Assembly: GCA_025201845.1 (NCBI GenBank)
Contig: MU603968.1
Span: 1 to 64,000 of the forward strand
DNA: 64,000 nt
Origin: Martensiomyces pterosporus
Taxonomy: Eukaryota > Kickxellomycota > Kickxellomycetes > Kickxellales > Kickxellaceae
Reading direction: 5' to 3'
Under the pieces are notes generated by a model, which was not told the DNA's origin, did not search any database, and saw nothing but the letters and a program-made list of their open reading frames with translations. Below, piece after piece: positions 43,575 through 54,103 of this stretch. The translations under genes were made by a program, and so were the position numbers. The first letter of the stretch is position 1, and the number at the start of each line of letters is the position of its first letter.

Positions 43575-44991
43575 ATTTCAGCCCAGTGCTGGCGCCTGCT
43601 TTCTGTAGGATCAAAGCTTAGAAATTAATAATGCCTTCGCCGCTATTGCTCAATCTTTCGAACAAAGCAGGTCATCACGCTTCTGTCACTGGGTGTCTCT
43701 CACATGTCCTGATACCTGATTCAGGCATGTGCTTGCTTGGTCCCTCTGCCTCGCTGGGAGCAGGAGGAGCGAGGGCCCTACGCTTCAGAAGGCCATTTTA
43801 GGCGTGGGCTCCCTGGCTGCTGCCATTGGGCAGATAATATCCGCGCTTGGCTTCTTTGAGAGCAGTTCTCTTTCTGGAGCAGTAGGCAGCGGAGGATGCG
43901 TTCGCTGAGCCATCGACCACCGCCAGCGCCGCCTACACCCGCTCCTCCTCATACGCGGCAGCGATATCTCATGCATACGAGCAGCATGCCACTATGCCTG
44001 ACGCGTGCGGCATGTCGGTTGCGGGCTACATGGGATCTCGGATTCGGCCCAGTGCCAGCGCAGCGGCAATGGCGCGCTCGGGAAAAAGAGGAGCTCAGCG
44101 ACCGGGCGGTTGGCTGTGGCACACAGCGTCAGAACAAAAAAAGAAAACACGCATGCCGAGGTGGGCCAATCACGGGCGGCATGCCCTGGGCACAAGCACC
44201 ACTGCGAAAGCGCAGAAGAGAAAAAAAAGCTTTTTGCGCCAGATGACTCGGTTGCGGCAAGCCGAGTGGTGCTTTCCTAGGCGCTTTGTACGTTTTCTCT
44301 TCCTCCTCTCTTTCTACCCACAAATACTACTCCACCCCTCCAGCTACCTCCCACCTTGCCTCTACACGATTGGATTTCCCCAGTCTTTCAAATCTCTACT
44401 AGACTGCAATATATTTTTGCTTATTTGCAGGGCTTTTCCAACCACCGAAGCACAGCTCGCCCCCACTCATTCGCACGCCGTTGCTCAAAAAGCGCTTCTT
44501 GTTGGGACCAAGCACATTCACGCTAACCCCCAGCCTTAGGCCCGTGCTCTTGCTTTTTTTTCTTTTTGCTGGTCCTCAAAGATCCCAGTAACCGCGTATA
44601 TCCCGGGCCCCTGTTGTCTTCTGACATTGCCTGGATTTTTGCTTCTACTGCGCGCCCACTACACTCTTCCTGCGCTTATTTCGACCCAGTTGCCAGTGCA
44701 ACAGCGACTGTCTTAACCCAAGAGGCAGTCTAGCACCCCCTGTTGTCTTCTGACATTGCCTGGATTTTTGCTTCTACTGCGCGCCCACTACACTCTTCCT
44801 GCGCTTATTTCGACCCAGTTGCCAGTGCAACAGCGACTGTCTTAACCCAAGGGGCAGTCTAGCATACACGCACGCGCGCTCCCAGAATACAACGACAGCA
44901 GCCTGTGAGAACGTGCGCACGCGCCCAGTCTCGCACAAAGACTACCACCACTCCTCCCTTTGTTGCCTAATTTGCGCACTACCCTGCAAAA
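43575..44991. other. 1.4-kb intergenic region and leader of the Spt23-like gene
   Basis: Pyrimidine-rich leader with a 129-bp tandem duplication (listed separately). Candidate frames here are short and nonconserved. Confidence 0.5.
44608..44864 (+). repeat. tandem duplication, 2 x 129 bp
   Basis: Copies 44608-44736 and 44737-44864 with a single substitution (A at 44723 versus G at 44852). Lies in the probable leader of the Spt23-like gene. Confidence 0.95.
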
Positions 44992-47900
44992 ATGACTGCA
45001 GCCAACGGCAGCTCTGCTGAAGGCACTGGTGGGCTAAGCTCGGCCACTATTCGCGACTATCTCAAGAATAGCAGCGATACCAGCGGCAGCAGCATTCAGC
45101 AAGCACAGCAGCAGCAGCTCCTCACACCCGACTTTTCGGCACTGCTAATGTCAGCCACTGCAGCGACTCGCTCCACCCCGGGCTCCCCCTCGACGTTTGC
45201 AGGCGGTCTAGGCTTCAACTCTGTTCGCACATCGCCCATATTAGCCCCCTCTCTGCCTCAGTCGCCAAGAAACAGCGGTCTGCAGCACCAGGGACTTGAT
45301 ATCAACCATGGCTTTGGCGCCTTGGCTGCATTCTCGCAGCAGCAGCAGCAGCAGCTTGGGTTCGACACCAGTGCCAACAGCGCGGTGCAATCGGCTACCG
45401 CCTCGCCCACCACCGGTGCGTTCAACCGCCGTGGCCTCTTGTCTGGAATGGCCAACCTGAACGTCTCACAGCTGCCACCAACCTCTATCACCTCGACCAC
45501 TGCGTTTATCGGCAACAGCCTAGTTGATTCGGTAGGTAGCAAGTGACGATGTTCGTCTGCCCTGCTTTATTGTGCTCTGCCTCTTTGTGACTTTGTCCCC
45601 TCCGCGTACACACCACCACCCTCTTTTCTGCTGCCGCACCATGCACTTCCACATACCATTTTTATGCCGCCAACTGGTTTGCGCTTGTGCATTACACACC
45701 AGCACGTGCCATGCTTTGTGATTCCCTTCTTCCGTGTGCGGCTGTCTCTGTGCAAGTGGAGGCCAATCTGGCCCGCCCTCCTCCCATGCTCGTCCTCCAC
45801 AGCAGAAAGTGGACGTGCTTGAAAGGGAGGAAGCGAATCTCGCATTTCTGCCTTTCGCCTGCCTTTCGCTGCGTTCTATGAGAAAGGAGGCTTCCTATGC
45901 GCTTGGCCAAGGCGATCAGCTTCGCTCTCATTTGTCCAACCTGCGTTTGTGCATGCATATGAATGCATGTGCTCTCCCTTCTTTTGCCCTCACCCTACCA
46001 CTGCTCCTGCGCTTTCTTGCCTGCTGTCTTCCTTTCTTGCCTTCCTTCTAGCGTGGCATCGTCTTCTGTTGCTCCCTCGCGCCTTGCCTGTTTTTCGCAT
46101 CCTTCTCTTGGCACAGACTGCCGCTTCGCTCCACACTTGTTGCAGCACGGGTCTTTTCGCCCACATATTGTTCTAGTTGAGATTGTTAGTACGCATCCTG
46201 CTTTCCGCGCTCCCCATGCTCACACCAGCACGCCCTTGTCTGTCTGCGCTGTACCACACATTCAGACAGATGCTTGGCACCAACAGTTACAATGTGTGAT
46301 CCGCTATTGTGCTGTCGTCCAGCATGTGTGCGCAACAGTGGGTTGCGTGTGTGAACATGCTGCCCCTCATTATTCCTCGTCTTTTATTGTCCGCACCGTT
46401 TGCCTGCTACCTTTGTTCTGGTCACACTGGCGCTCTTGCGTCTGCGCGCGATCTCTATTGGCCGTGCATTATACCCGCCTGACTTGAAAAGAAGGCAGCC
46501 AGCCGCGCTTGCTTGACTCACATGCCCTCCTCACTCTCTGCACACTCCAACTTGCACTGCGCCTGAATCGCTAAATATGGCAATGACCCTATTCTTGTAT
46601 GGCTTCGCAACCTTAGAGCGGCATGTTCAGCAATGTTAGCACGGCATTTGCCAACCCCAGCATCGGCGGCGCTAACCTGGCTGGCGTCTCTGCCGGGGGC
46701 GCAATTGCAGCCACGGCAGGCACAGCAAACCCGCTGGTTGGAGGAGTCCACCAGACAAACATTGTATCGCGCCAGCCTCAGCTCACGCCCAACGTCAGTG
46801 CCGAGTTCCTGCAGCGGGTCGAAGAGACAAAGGCCAAGGGCCTGCGGATCGAACTGGATGGCATCGCCAGCGAGAACGCAAAGTCGCGCGTGGAGACTCA
46901 GATTAAGATTACCCTAAGGCTCACCTCAGAGGACGGCGAGCGCGTCACTTGCTGGTCGCACATGTCACTGCCCGAGATGCTGGTGTCTCGCGAAAAGTTC
47001 CGCCACCGCCTGCACAAGCAGTCGCACACCGATGGCAATTTGCCGCTGTCGCCACAGCATGTGGTGCACCTCGAGGCAAGCATCATATGCTCCAGCGACC
47101 CAACACGCAAGGTCGAGACCTGCATTGGATGCATCCGCCGTGAGTACAAGCGGTCTCTGCGCCGCAAGGACAACAGGCTACGCAGCACTGCGCCAAGCAC
47201 ATGCACTACGCCCGCACAGAGCCGCCCCGGGTCACCGACGGGCGATAGCCCTTCAAACAACCGCCTGATGACGGGCTCGATGGAGGCCGACTGGGACGAG
47301 AGCCGCATTACGGTCGAGAAGCAGCGCATCGTTATTTTCAACTGCAACGACCTGCTGGACTTTAGCAAAGGCGAGCTCGTGCTCCCCACACGCATCACCT
47401 GCTACTGCCGCCACCACAACGAGAAGGTTGGGTTCTGCATCTGCCTCACGCTGAAGGACGCGCAGGGCAACGTGCTTGCCACGCACATGTCGCCGCCGAT
47501 CATGATCACAGACGACCACAAGTCGACCAAGTTCAAGACCGACAGGAAGACGCGTGGAAAGGCCGAATACGACCGCCAGGGAGATGGCAGTGCGGCATAT
47601 GCCAACCACGCGCTGGCTGCCTTGGGCAATCCACACGGAAGCACTGCTAGCTTGCACTTGGCCGATGGGTCTGCTGGCGGCGGATTCAAGGGCGGTCGCC
47701 AGGCGATGTCGGCGCGCAACTCGCCCACCATGCGGCCCTACAACCACCATTCGCTGCTGGAGACCTACTCGCAGTTTGCATCGCTTGCTGGCACACCCAG
47801 CTTGGGAAACACACCGCTTGGGTCTCCTTTGCTCACGGCTGCCAACTTGAGCGGCTTTGACTCGCCATTCCACCTGCCCCAAGCAGCGGCTATGGCTGGA

Positions 47901-49856
47901 AACTATCAGGCATCCGCCGGCCCTTCGCTGTTTGGCAACCTCACTGGGTCGCCCAACACATCGCATGTGTCTGCTGCTGCTGCGGCGGCGGCTGCTGCTG
48001 TTGCGGCTGCCAACCAGATGAAGGGTGGTGCGGCGACGGGGCTCTCGCCACTGAGCCGTCGCAACAGCTTCAACCGTGGTACTGCCAGTCTGCACGTGTC
48101 CCCGCAGACCCTCCTGCCTATGAACCAGCCATTTGGAAACCTCCAGCAGCAGCAGCAGCAGCAAGGCAACTTTGGGCTGCAGCAAACCGCAGGGTTCGAC
48201 GGAAACATGCTGTTTAGTGGGCCTAATGGATTTGCCCAAGGCGCAAATGGCGCTACCGCACAGCTTATGCCCCAGCTGGCGAACAGCTCGGCAGAGGCTA
48301 TCCAGATCAGCCAGCTGATGCCCGCACAAGGCCCAGTGGCTGGCGGCACCAGCATCTTGATCACTGGCAGGGGGTTCCACCCCAACATTGCAGTGTTCTT
48401 TGGCAACGTCCAAGCGGGACACGTGCAGGTGGTATCGTCATCCAACATTGCTTGCACGCTGCCGCCGACCAGCGCTTCGGGACCCGTAGTCGTGCGTGTC
48501 AAGGACATGCTCACCATGACTGTGTATGAGGCCAACGGCACAGTCGCTAACTTGCAGCAGCCGACTTTGCACCCTGGACAGCAGGCCCTGTTTACCTATG
48601 TCGAGGACACCGACCAGGCGCTACTTGAGCTGGCGCTGCAGGTGGTTGGGCTACGGCAGGGCGGACAGCAGAACAAGGATGCCGGTGAGAACAGGACGCT
48701 GTCGCTTGGTGTTTCGTCTTCGGGGTCGGCACAGGCCAGCCCAATCATGCAGAACAAGAGCGCCAACTCGTCCAGGATGTCGAGCCCCGCAAGCGGCAGC
48801 GGCACTGCTGGGTTCACTGCCACCTCCAGCGCTGGACAGCAGCCGCAAGCCAGCGTCATTCTCCATGACCAAGCTGTTTTGGGCGTGCTGCGGTCCCTAC
48901 GGCTGGCCAGCGAGAAGCGCAACCTGGTGGATATTGAAAACAGCCTAGTCAAGCTGTTCATGACGCTTGTGACGAAGAACCAGCTGGACGCCAGCCGGCT
49001 GTCAATGCGGCACGAAGCGTCGGGCCGTACCCTGCTGCACTTCTCTGCGCTTCTGGGCATGCTCAACTTGCTTACGTTCCTGGCTACCCATGGAGTGACG
49101 CTGGATGCAACCGACAACAATGCAATGACGGCTATGCACTTTGCCAGCATGTATGGGCGGTCGGAGATTGTCGAGCTGCTGCTGAACTCGGGCGCCTCGC
49201 ATGTTGTCAAGTCGAGCTTGGGGCAGACGGCGGGCGATTTGGCCAGATCTTTGGGCCATGCCCAGATTCAGCTGCTGATTGAGGAGCGCGATGGCTACAT
49301 GAGTTTTATCAAGGAAGACCAGGTGGCTGAGCCGAGTGGCGGCAGCACCAGCCAGCAGCAGCAGGCAATGGCGGCTGCTCAGCAGCAGCAGCAGCAACAG
49401 TATGCAAACATGCTGCCTCAAGTCAGCATGGCAGCCAAGTTCAACAGCGGCGGCGGCGCTGGACTAACGCAGGCGTGGGGCAATGGCAGTGGATTCACAG
49501 TCAACGCCGATGGGTCGGTGACCCAGAGCCAGGGAGCCAGCACCTCGCTTGCCGCCGCCGCCGCCGCTGCAGCAGCTGTGGCCACGGCAAACGGAGGGTT
49601 CAGCGCCATGACAATGCCGGCAATGTCGGCTGGCTTGTTTGCAGGCAATGCGACAAGCCCGCAGGCCCCCGCCGCTGGCCAGCAGCAGGCGTTCATGTTT
49701 GGAGGTGCTACGACGCAGGACGGCGGCAACAGCATGGCGGCTGGGATGCTGGACTCCAGCGGCATGTTTTCGCAGCAGTCGCAGGCGTCCGCGGCTACCA
49801 TGGCGGCAATGACTAATGGATTCACGCAGCAGCCGCAACAGCAGCAGCAGCAGTGA
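44992..49856 (+). CDS. Spt23/Mga2-like IPT/TIG-ankyrin transcription factor without membrane anchor
   Basis: Two exons, 44992-45531 and 46617-49856, joined in phase 0 across a 1,085-bp intron (gtaggt...ccttag), giving 1,259 residues. The N-terminus is Ser/Gln-rich. The conserved Spt23/Mga2 domain is at about 240-490 (SRVETQIKITLRLTSEDGE, IVIFNCNDLLDFSKGE). The TIG fold is at about 743-823 (PVAGGTSILITGRGFHPN) and two to three ankyrin repeats at about 983-1070 (GRTLLHFSALLGML, NNAMTAMHFASMYGRSEIVE). Poly-Q and poly-A tracts surround them. Yeast Mga2/Spt23 are ER-anchored by a C-terminal span and activate OLE1 after release; here the C-terminus is polar and Gln-rich with no span. If the intron is wrong, 46623-49856 alone still encodes the core. 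Confidence 0.85.
45532..46616 (+). other. long intron of the Spt23-like gene
   Basis: A 1,085-bp pyrimidine-rich interval with donor gtaggt after a Ser codon and acceptor ccttag in the same phase. Much longer than the other introns here (about 90-380 bp). Open frames inside it (for example 45963-46487) lack protein features. Confidence 0.65.
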
Positions 49857-51190
49857 TCTTGGGCTTCCTAGTTTATTATTGTTGTAAATAGCCATTTCTT
49901 CCTTCGCCCCGCCCATGCTGCTCTCTCTTCCTTACCACGCATACCTATTTTGCGTGTGGCAATTGGCCCAGCCCAACCACACCATATAATCTCTCCCCTT
50001 TCCTCTTCCTCCCCTTCCTCTTTGTTCTCCTTTCTTGCTCTCTTTATTATTCAAGCGATACAAATGCTTCCGTGCCACCAAAGGGGGCGCATAGCTGCTT
50101 TCTGTGCGGTAGCGCACTAGCTGGGACCGACACGGCGATCGCTGCTTGCCAAACCGATATGAAATTGACAATTGCTGGAAAGCGCAGTGCAGGCTCTTTC
50201 TTTGGCAAAGCAGGCTGTATAACAGGCGCGATGGATCTTCGGTTGGCGGCAATCATTGAAGCTCCTTGCGCCCCAGCGTCGAATCAAGAGGGAGGACTGG
50301 CGGTCCACGATGGCTCAAGCAGCTTCAGGTTCTGCTTGCCAGCGCGTGAGAGTCCTCGTTCTCTCGGCCCTGCCCAAGGGCCTAGCGGCGGATGCTGCTG
50401 GGCTTGGGGGCCGAGACATGTGCGCTGCTAATTGGAAATAGTGCTGTGGTGGTGTGCGCTGGTGCCGTGTTTGGTTGCACCAAGCTGTGACAAGAGCGCG
50501 CAGTCCCAAAGCAAGCCCAGCCCCCATTCAAGGCGCACAAGTCTGAGGAGCCTTTGCCCGCAGGCGATGGCGGAGAGAGCAGATGGAGTTGTGGATGATG
50601 TTCGGCAGCACTGCATAATGGGCAATGCAAGGCATTTGAGTGCGCAGGCGCAGCCATTGGTAAATCAAAATCAATTCTATTACACAAAGGCGGCTCGCTA
50701 TTGAAAAAAAAGGAGAATCCTGCTTTCTCCAAAGCACGCATGCGTGTTGGAATCAGCGGCAGTTGCTTTTGGAGCAGAGCATGCGCCTAATGCGGTGTCT
50801 CGCTGTCCCATTCCAAGCGTATTCTTTCGCAGAACCCAAAGAGAAAGGCACTCTAGATGCTGCTATTTTGAAAGGGCGGGCGAATGCGCATTGCACCATT
50901 CATTCTTTGTCTGTGTGTTTATGCTTAGCATTGCTGCTGCTTCTTTCTCATTCAAACTCAGATAATACATTCTTCCTGGCCAGAATAGGGCACATTCTGC
51001 GTATCTGTCTTCCATTAGCACCCTCCCTCCTTGGCGTGCTACACGAGTCTTTCTCGCTCAGACAGGACAGAAAATTTTGGTTGAATGGCTGTGTATGCCC
51101 GCGGTGGGGAAGCTATTTCGTGCACTTTACCTTTCGCTCTTTGTGCTCCATTCAGACCTGTTGTTTACGTTTTCATACTGGCTGCTGCCG

Positions 51191-51310
51191 CCTTGTATAT
51201 AAGGTTCACTTCTTTCTCACCTGCCTCCTTGCGCTCTCTTTTTCTTCTGTCCTTGTATATAAGGTTCACTTCTTTCTCACCTGCCTCCTTGCGCTCTCTT
51301 TTTCTTCTGT
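51191..51310 (+). repeat. tandem duplication, 2 x 60 bp, containing a TATA box
   Basis: Perfect copies 51191-51250 and 51251-51310. Each starts CCTTGTATATAAGG, so the TATA element is present at 51196 and 51256. Confidence 0.95.
51196..51263 (+). promoter_or_regulatory. duplicated TATA box of the DUF4419 gene
   Basis: TATATAAG at 51196-51203 and again at 51256-51263, about 178 and 118 bp upstream of the ATG at 51374. Confidence 0.5.
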
Positions 51311-51373
51311 GTACCACTGCGCACACCCCACATCACAGCTCCTTTGCATACCCCATCTTCTGCACGTCGTGTA

Positions 51374-53386
51374 ATGGATTCAAGGCTATTCAGCGGCATC
51401 CCATGGCCAAAGAAGCTTCGCAGTAGCAAGCAGCAGCAGCGGAGAAGCGAGGCGAGGAGCGCAGATAAGCGGAAGCGGCGGTCCTACGCGCGCTCCTCAG
51501 TATCGGCAACCACAACAGCAGTAACCACCACGCCATCTTCCGCACACACCAGCACATTCGGGACACACACAGACGCTAATCAGCCGAGCAGCACAGCTGG
51601 AAGGAGGAGCAGGGAACTGCGCAGTGTGATTGAGCAATTCCCACTCCCGCCTGCGTTTCCCGACGATATAGTATTAGAGCACAATAATGCGCAATCCACA
51701 TGGGAGGAATCAATCGCGGGCCAATCCCCATCCTCGAATGCATATGAATGCGCCAGGCCTGATGCATGCGATCGCCGAGCTACTGCCGTGTTAGGCCAGG
51801 ACGACATTGCGTTTGATATGAGCCGCATCTTCTCCCCGCCGTCCCCCATGTCTGCCCCAACCGAGGGCGGTTTTCTGGGTCCGCTTGCCGGAAGGTTCTG
51901 GCTGCCCTACGACAGGCGGATCAGCCAGGGCGGCGAAGACACAAGGGGTGGCCGGGTCATTGTTGATGCTCTGGTGGATGACCTCGTGGACGGTGAGGGC
52001 GACTGGCGCGTGGACGAGGGAGCTGGGGAGTTCAATGATGTCTTGGGGTCGGCGGACTCGCTGCATCCCTTGGTGAACGCGTTTGTGAGGGCGCAGATCG
52101 ACAAGGCGTTTGTCAGGCTGGGGCCTGAGCACGTCTGGCTCTGTGTTATGCAGAGCCTCTCCGCAATGGTGCGCTATGCAAACAAGGGGGGCTCTGCAGA
52201 GAGCCGGGATGGGTCGCATTTGCCGCCACAGCACTCGTATGCGCCATCGCGTAACCAAAAAGACAGGCACTGTACGCACGGTGATGGCGGAGCAGCTGAT
52301 GACTTGAGCGAGCTGTGGCGCGTCCTTCGGCAGTCCTCGGATGTGCCCTCAAGGTGCGTGGCGAGTGGCCGAGAGGCGCGCCTGTTTGCGTCAGACATGC
52401 ACGGCCAGCACCCCATGTACTCGTCAAGTGGTGCTGCGCCAGTGGCTGTGGCAGCAGCCGTGGCGGGGCACCGCACCCTGCCTGGAGGGCATGGGCGGGT
52501 GGAGCATGGGGTGGCTGGGTTCGGCAGTAGGCCGCAGGTGTGGCGCGCGCGGAGGCAAAGGCACAAGAATTCGGCGTGGATGCGCGTCCTGGCAAACTCA
52601 TGGGACCAGGGAATGCGTGGGATGTGCTTGTCAGGCAGCATTCAGTCGTGGTCCGACTTGTGCATGCTGACACGGCAGCTGAAGGAGGTGTACACGGGAC
52701 ATGCAGAGTTTGACTGGTGGCTGCACCGCGTGCACCTGCTGAGCAGGGACTTGGCGGACTACTTTGCAGCCCAGGACGAGTTCGCAGAGACGCACGGCGT
52801 GCCCACCGAAGAATGGCAGGCGTGGATCTCGCGCGCACTATTCAGCACGCCGTCTTCTGCCAGCAAGTCCCGGATGGACGGCTGGCTAACCGCCCTGTTC
52901 TCCGTCGATGCGCGTGGGGACCCTGTGCACAGCAACGAGTCGTGGGGCATTGACTGGGATCTGGTTCCCACTGGCGTTGATCTGCAGCGGGTTGCCGTAG
53001 AGAGCGGTGCCTCCTCGGGGTGCTGGCACAATCTGTATTCGGGCTTTGTCGGCATGCAGCAGCTGAGCCGCTGCGCGGTCGCTAACCGCAGCCGCACCCT
53101 GCATGGCGGTGAGGAGCTGGAAGCTGCGCTGTGCGTAGCTGTGCGCGACTGTGCAAGCACACTGACGGATTCTAACGAGAACTTTGACTACAGCAGGTCG
53201 GATAGCCAGGTCATTGGCACGGGCAGAGAGAGGAGCGCCTCGGCGTATGATAGTGGGCTGGCCATGCTGCCCCCGACATCGCCTGTGTCTGCCGAGAGCG
53301 ATCGATCGGCGGTTGGCGAGTATGGGCACGGCGTGCGTGCCTTTGCCCCTCTGATCGGATGGGCACTGGACAAGATGCACGAGTGA
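51374..53386 (+). CDS. DUF4419 domain protein
   Basis: A 670-residue protein. Residues 1-95 are basic and Ser/Thr-rich, probably disordered. The DUF4419 fold starts near residue 225 with HPLVNAFVRAQIDKAFVRLG and PEHVWLCVMQSLSAMVRYAN. It continues past a large low-complexity insert to GMCLSGSIQSWSDLCMLTRQL, FDWWLHRVHLLSRDLADYF and a C-terminal GWLTALFSVD block. DUF4419 proteins are common in fungi, often as expanded families, with no known activity. ATG 51374 is the first ATG; upstream in-frame codons are non-ATG. Confidence 0.8.
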   Translation: MDSRLFSGIPWPKKLRSSKQQQRRSEARSADKRKRRSYARSSVSATTTAVTTTPSSAHTSTFGTHTDANQPSSTAGRRSRELRSVIEQFPLPPAFPDDIVLEHNNAQSTWEESIAGQSPSSNAYECARPDACDRRATAVLGQDDIAFDMSRIFSPPSPMSAPTEGGFLGPLAGRFWLPYDRRISQGGEDTRGGRVIVDALVDDLVDGEGDWRVDEGAGEFNDVLGSADSLHPLVNAFVRAQIDKAFVRLGPEHVWLCVMQSLSAMVRYANKGGSAESRDGSHLPPQHSYAPSRNQKDRHCTHGDGGAADDLSELWRVLRQSSDVPSRCVASGREARLFASDMHGQHPMYSSSGAAPVAVAAAVAGHRTLPGGHGRVEHGVAGFGSRPQVWRARRQRHKNSAWMRVLANSWDQGMRGMCLSGSIQSWSDLCMLTRQLKEVYTGHAEFDWWLHRVHLLSRDLADYFAAQDEFAETHGVPTEEWQAWISRALFSTPSSASKSRMDGWLTALFSVDARGDPVHSNESWGIDWDLVPTGVDLQRVAVESGASSGCWHNLYSGFVGMQQLSRCAVANRSRTLHGGEELEAALCVAVRDCASTLTDSNENFDYSRSDSQVIGTGRERSASAYDSGLAMLPPTSPVSAESDRSAVGEYGHGVRAFAPLIGWALDKMHE

Positions 53387-54103
53387 AAAGCATGTGGCTG
53401 TTTTCTGCTGGAGGCCGCGTAATAACTTATTTTCATCGCTAAGCTAATTTTATAACTGCCAGCGTTCCTGCCCTTCTAGCGGGTTCGCTCATTGCCTATA
53501 TCTGTGGCCGCGAGCGGCCAAGCGTGCGTGTGCATGCGTAGTGTGATTCCACTCGGCTTCGCGCTGTGGCGGAAAGCGGGTGGACCCGGTGATAAGACGC
53601 TGTGAGCGCATAGGAGAAATGATTGGGCGGTCGGCGCAGATCCCATGCTCACAGAGTTTTTGCACCCGGTACCTTCGCCCTCTGCTCTCAAGCAGGCTGG
53701 CTCCGAGTTGGACAAGGGCGACGGCAGAAAGATCGTCCTGGCGGTTGGGGGGACGAGGGGGTGAACATACCAATGCTGTGAGCAAAAAGCCACTGGACAG
53801 GCCCGCTGGCAGCCGCTTTGATTAGCTCAGGCAGCGCAGGTGCATCTGCAATGCGGCTTGGGCCATTGTGGTACTTTTCAAGTGTTTATCTTGGGGATTA
53901 GGGTGTGGAAAAATGTGCTATTAAAGAGCCACGCTGGGATTCTCCCTTCGTCTTGTTTTTCCTGCGTCTGCCCAGCACTTTCCTTCTCTCCTCATCCCTC
54001 ATACTCACACCTCTTAGCACTTTCCTTCTCTCCTCATCCCTCATACTCACACCTCTTTTTTTTGTAACTGACAAACAGCTTTTGTCGTCAGCAAGCACAG
54101 ACA
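53387..54103. other. intergenic and ADE16/17 leader
   Basis: A 717-bp region ending in a pyrimidine-rich leader that contains a 42-bp tandem duplication. No gene recognised. Confidence 0.5.
53974..54057 (+). repeat. tandem duplication, 2 x 42 bp
   Basis: Perfect copies 53974-54015 and 54016-54057 of a pyrimidine-rich segment 47 bp upstream of the ADE16/17 ATG. Confidence 0.95.

Larger units (their letters stand above)
49857..51373. other. 1.5-kb intergenic region upstream of the DUF4419 gene
   Basis: Includes the duplicated core promoter described separately. Small frames such as 50072-50431 have a CxxC but no other conservation. Confidence 0.5.

Noticed and set aside
45963..46487. 174-codon open frame between the two Spt23-like exons
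   Set aside because: Low-complexity Cys/Ser/Leu-rich translation of a pyrimidine-rich stretch; better explained as intron.
50072..50431. CxxC-containing 119-codon frame
   Set aside because: Only one CxxC and otherwise random; no promoter or homologue recognised.
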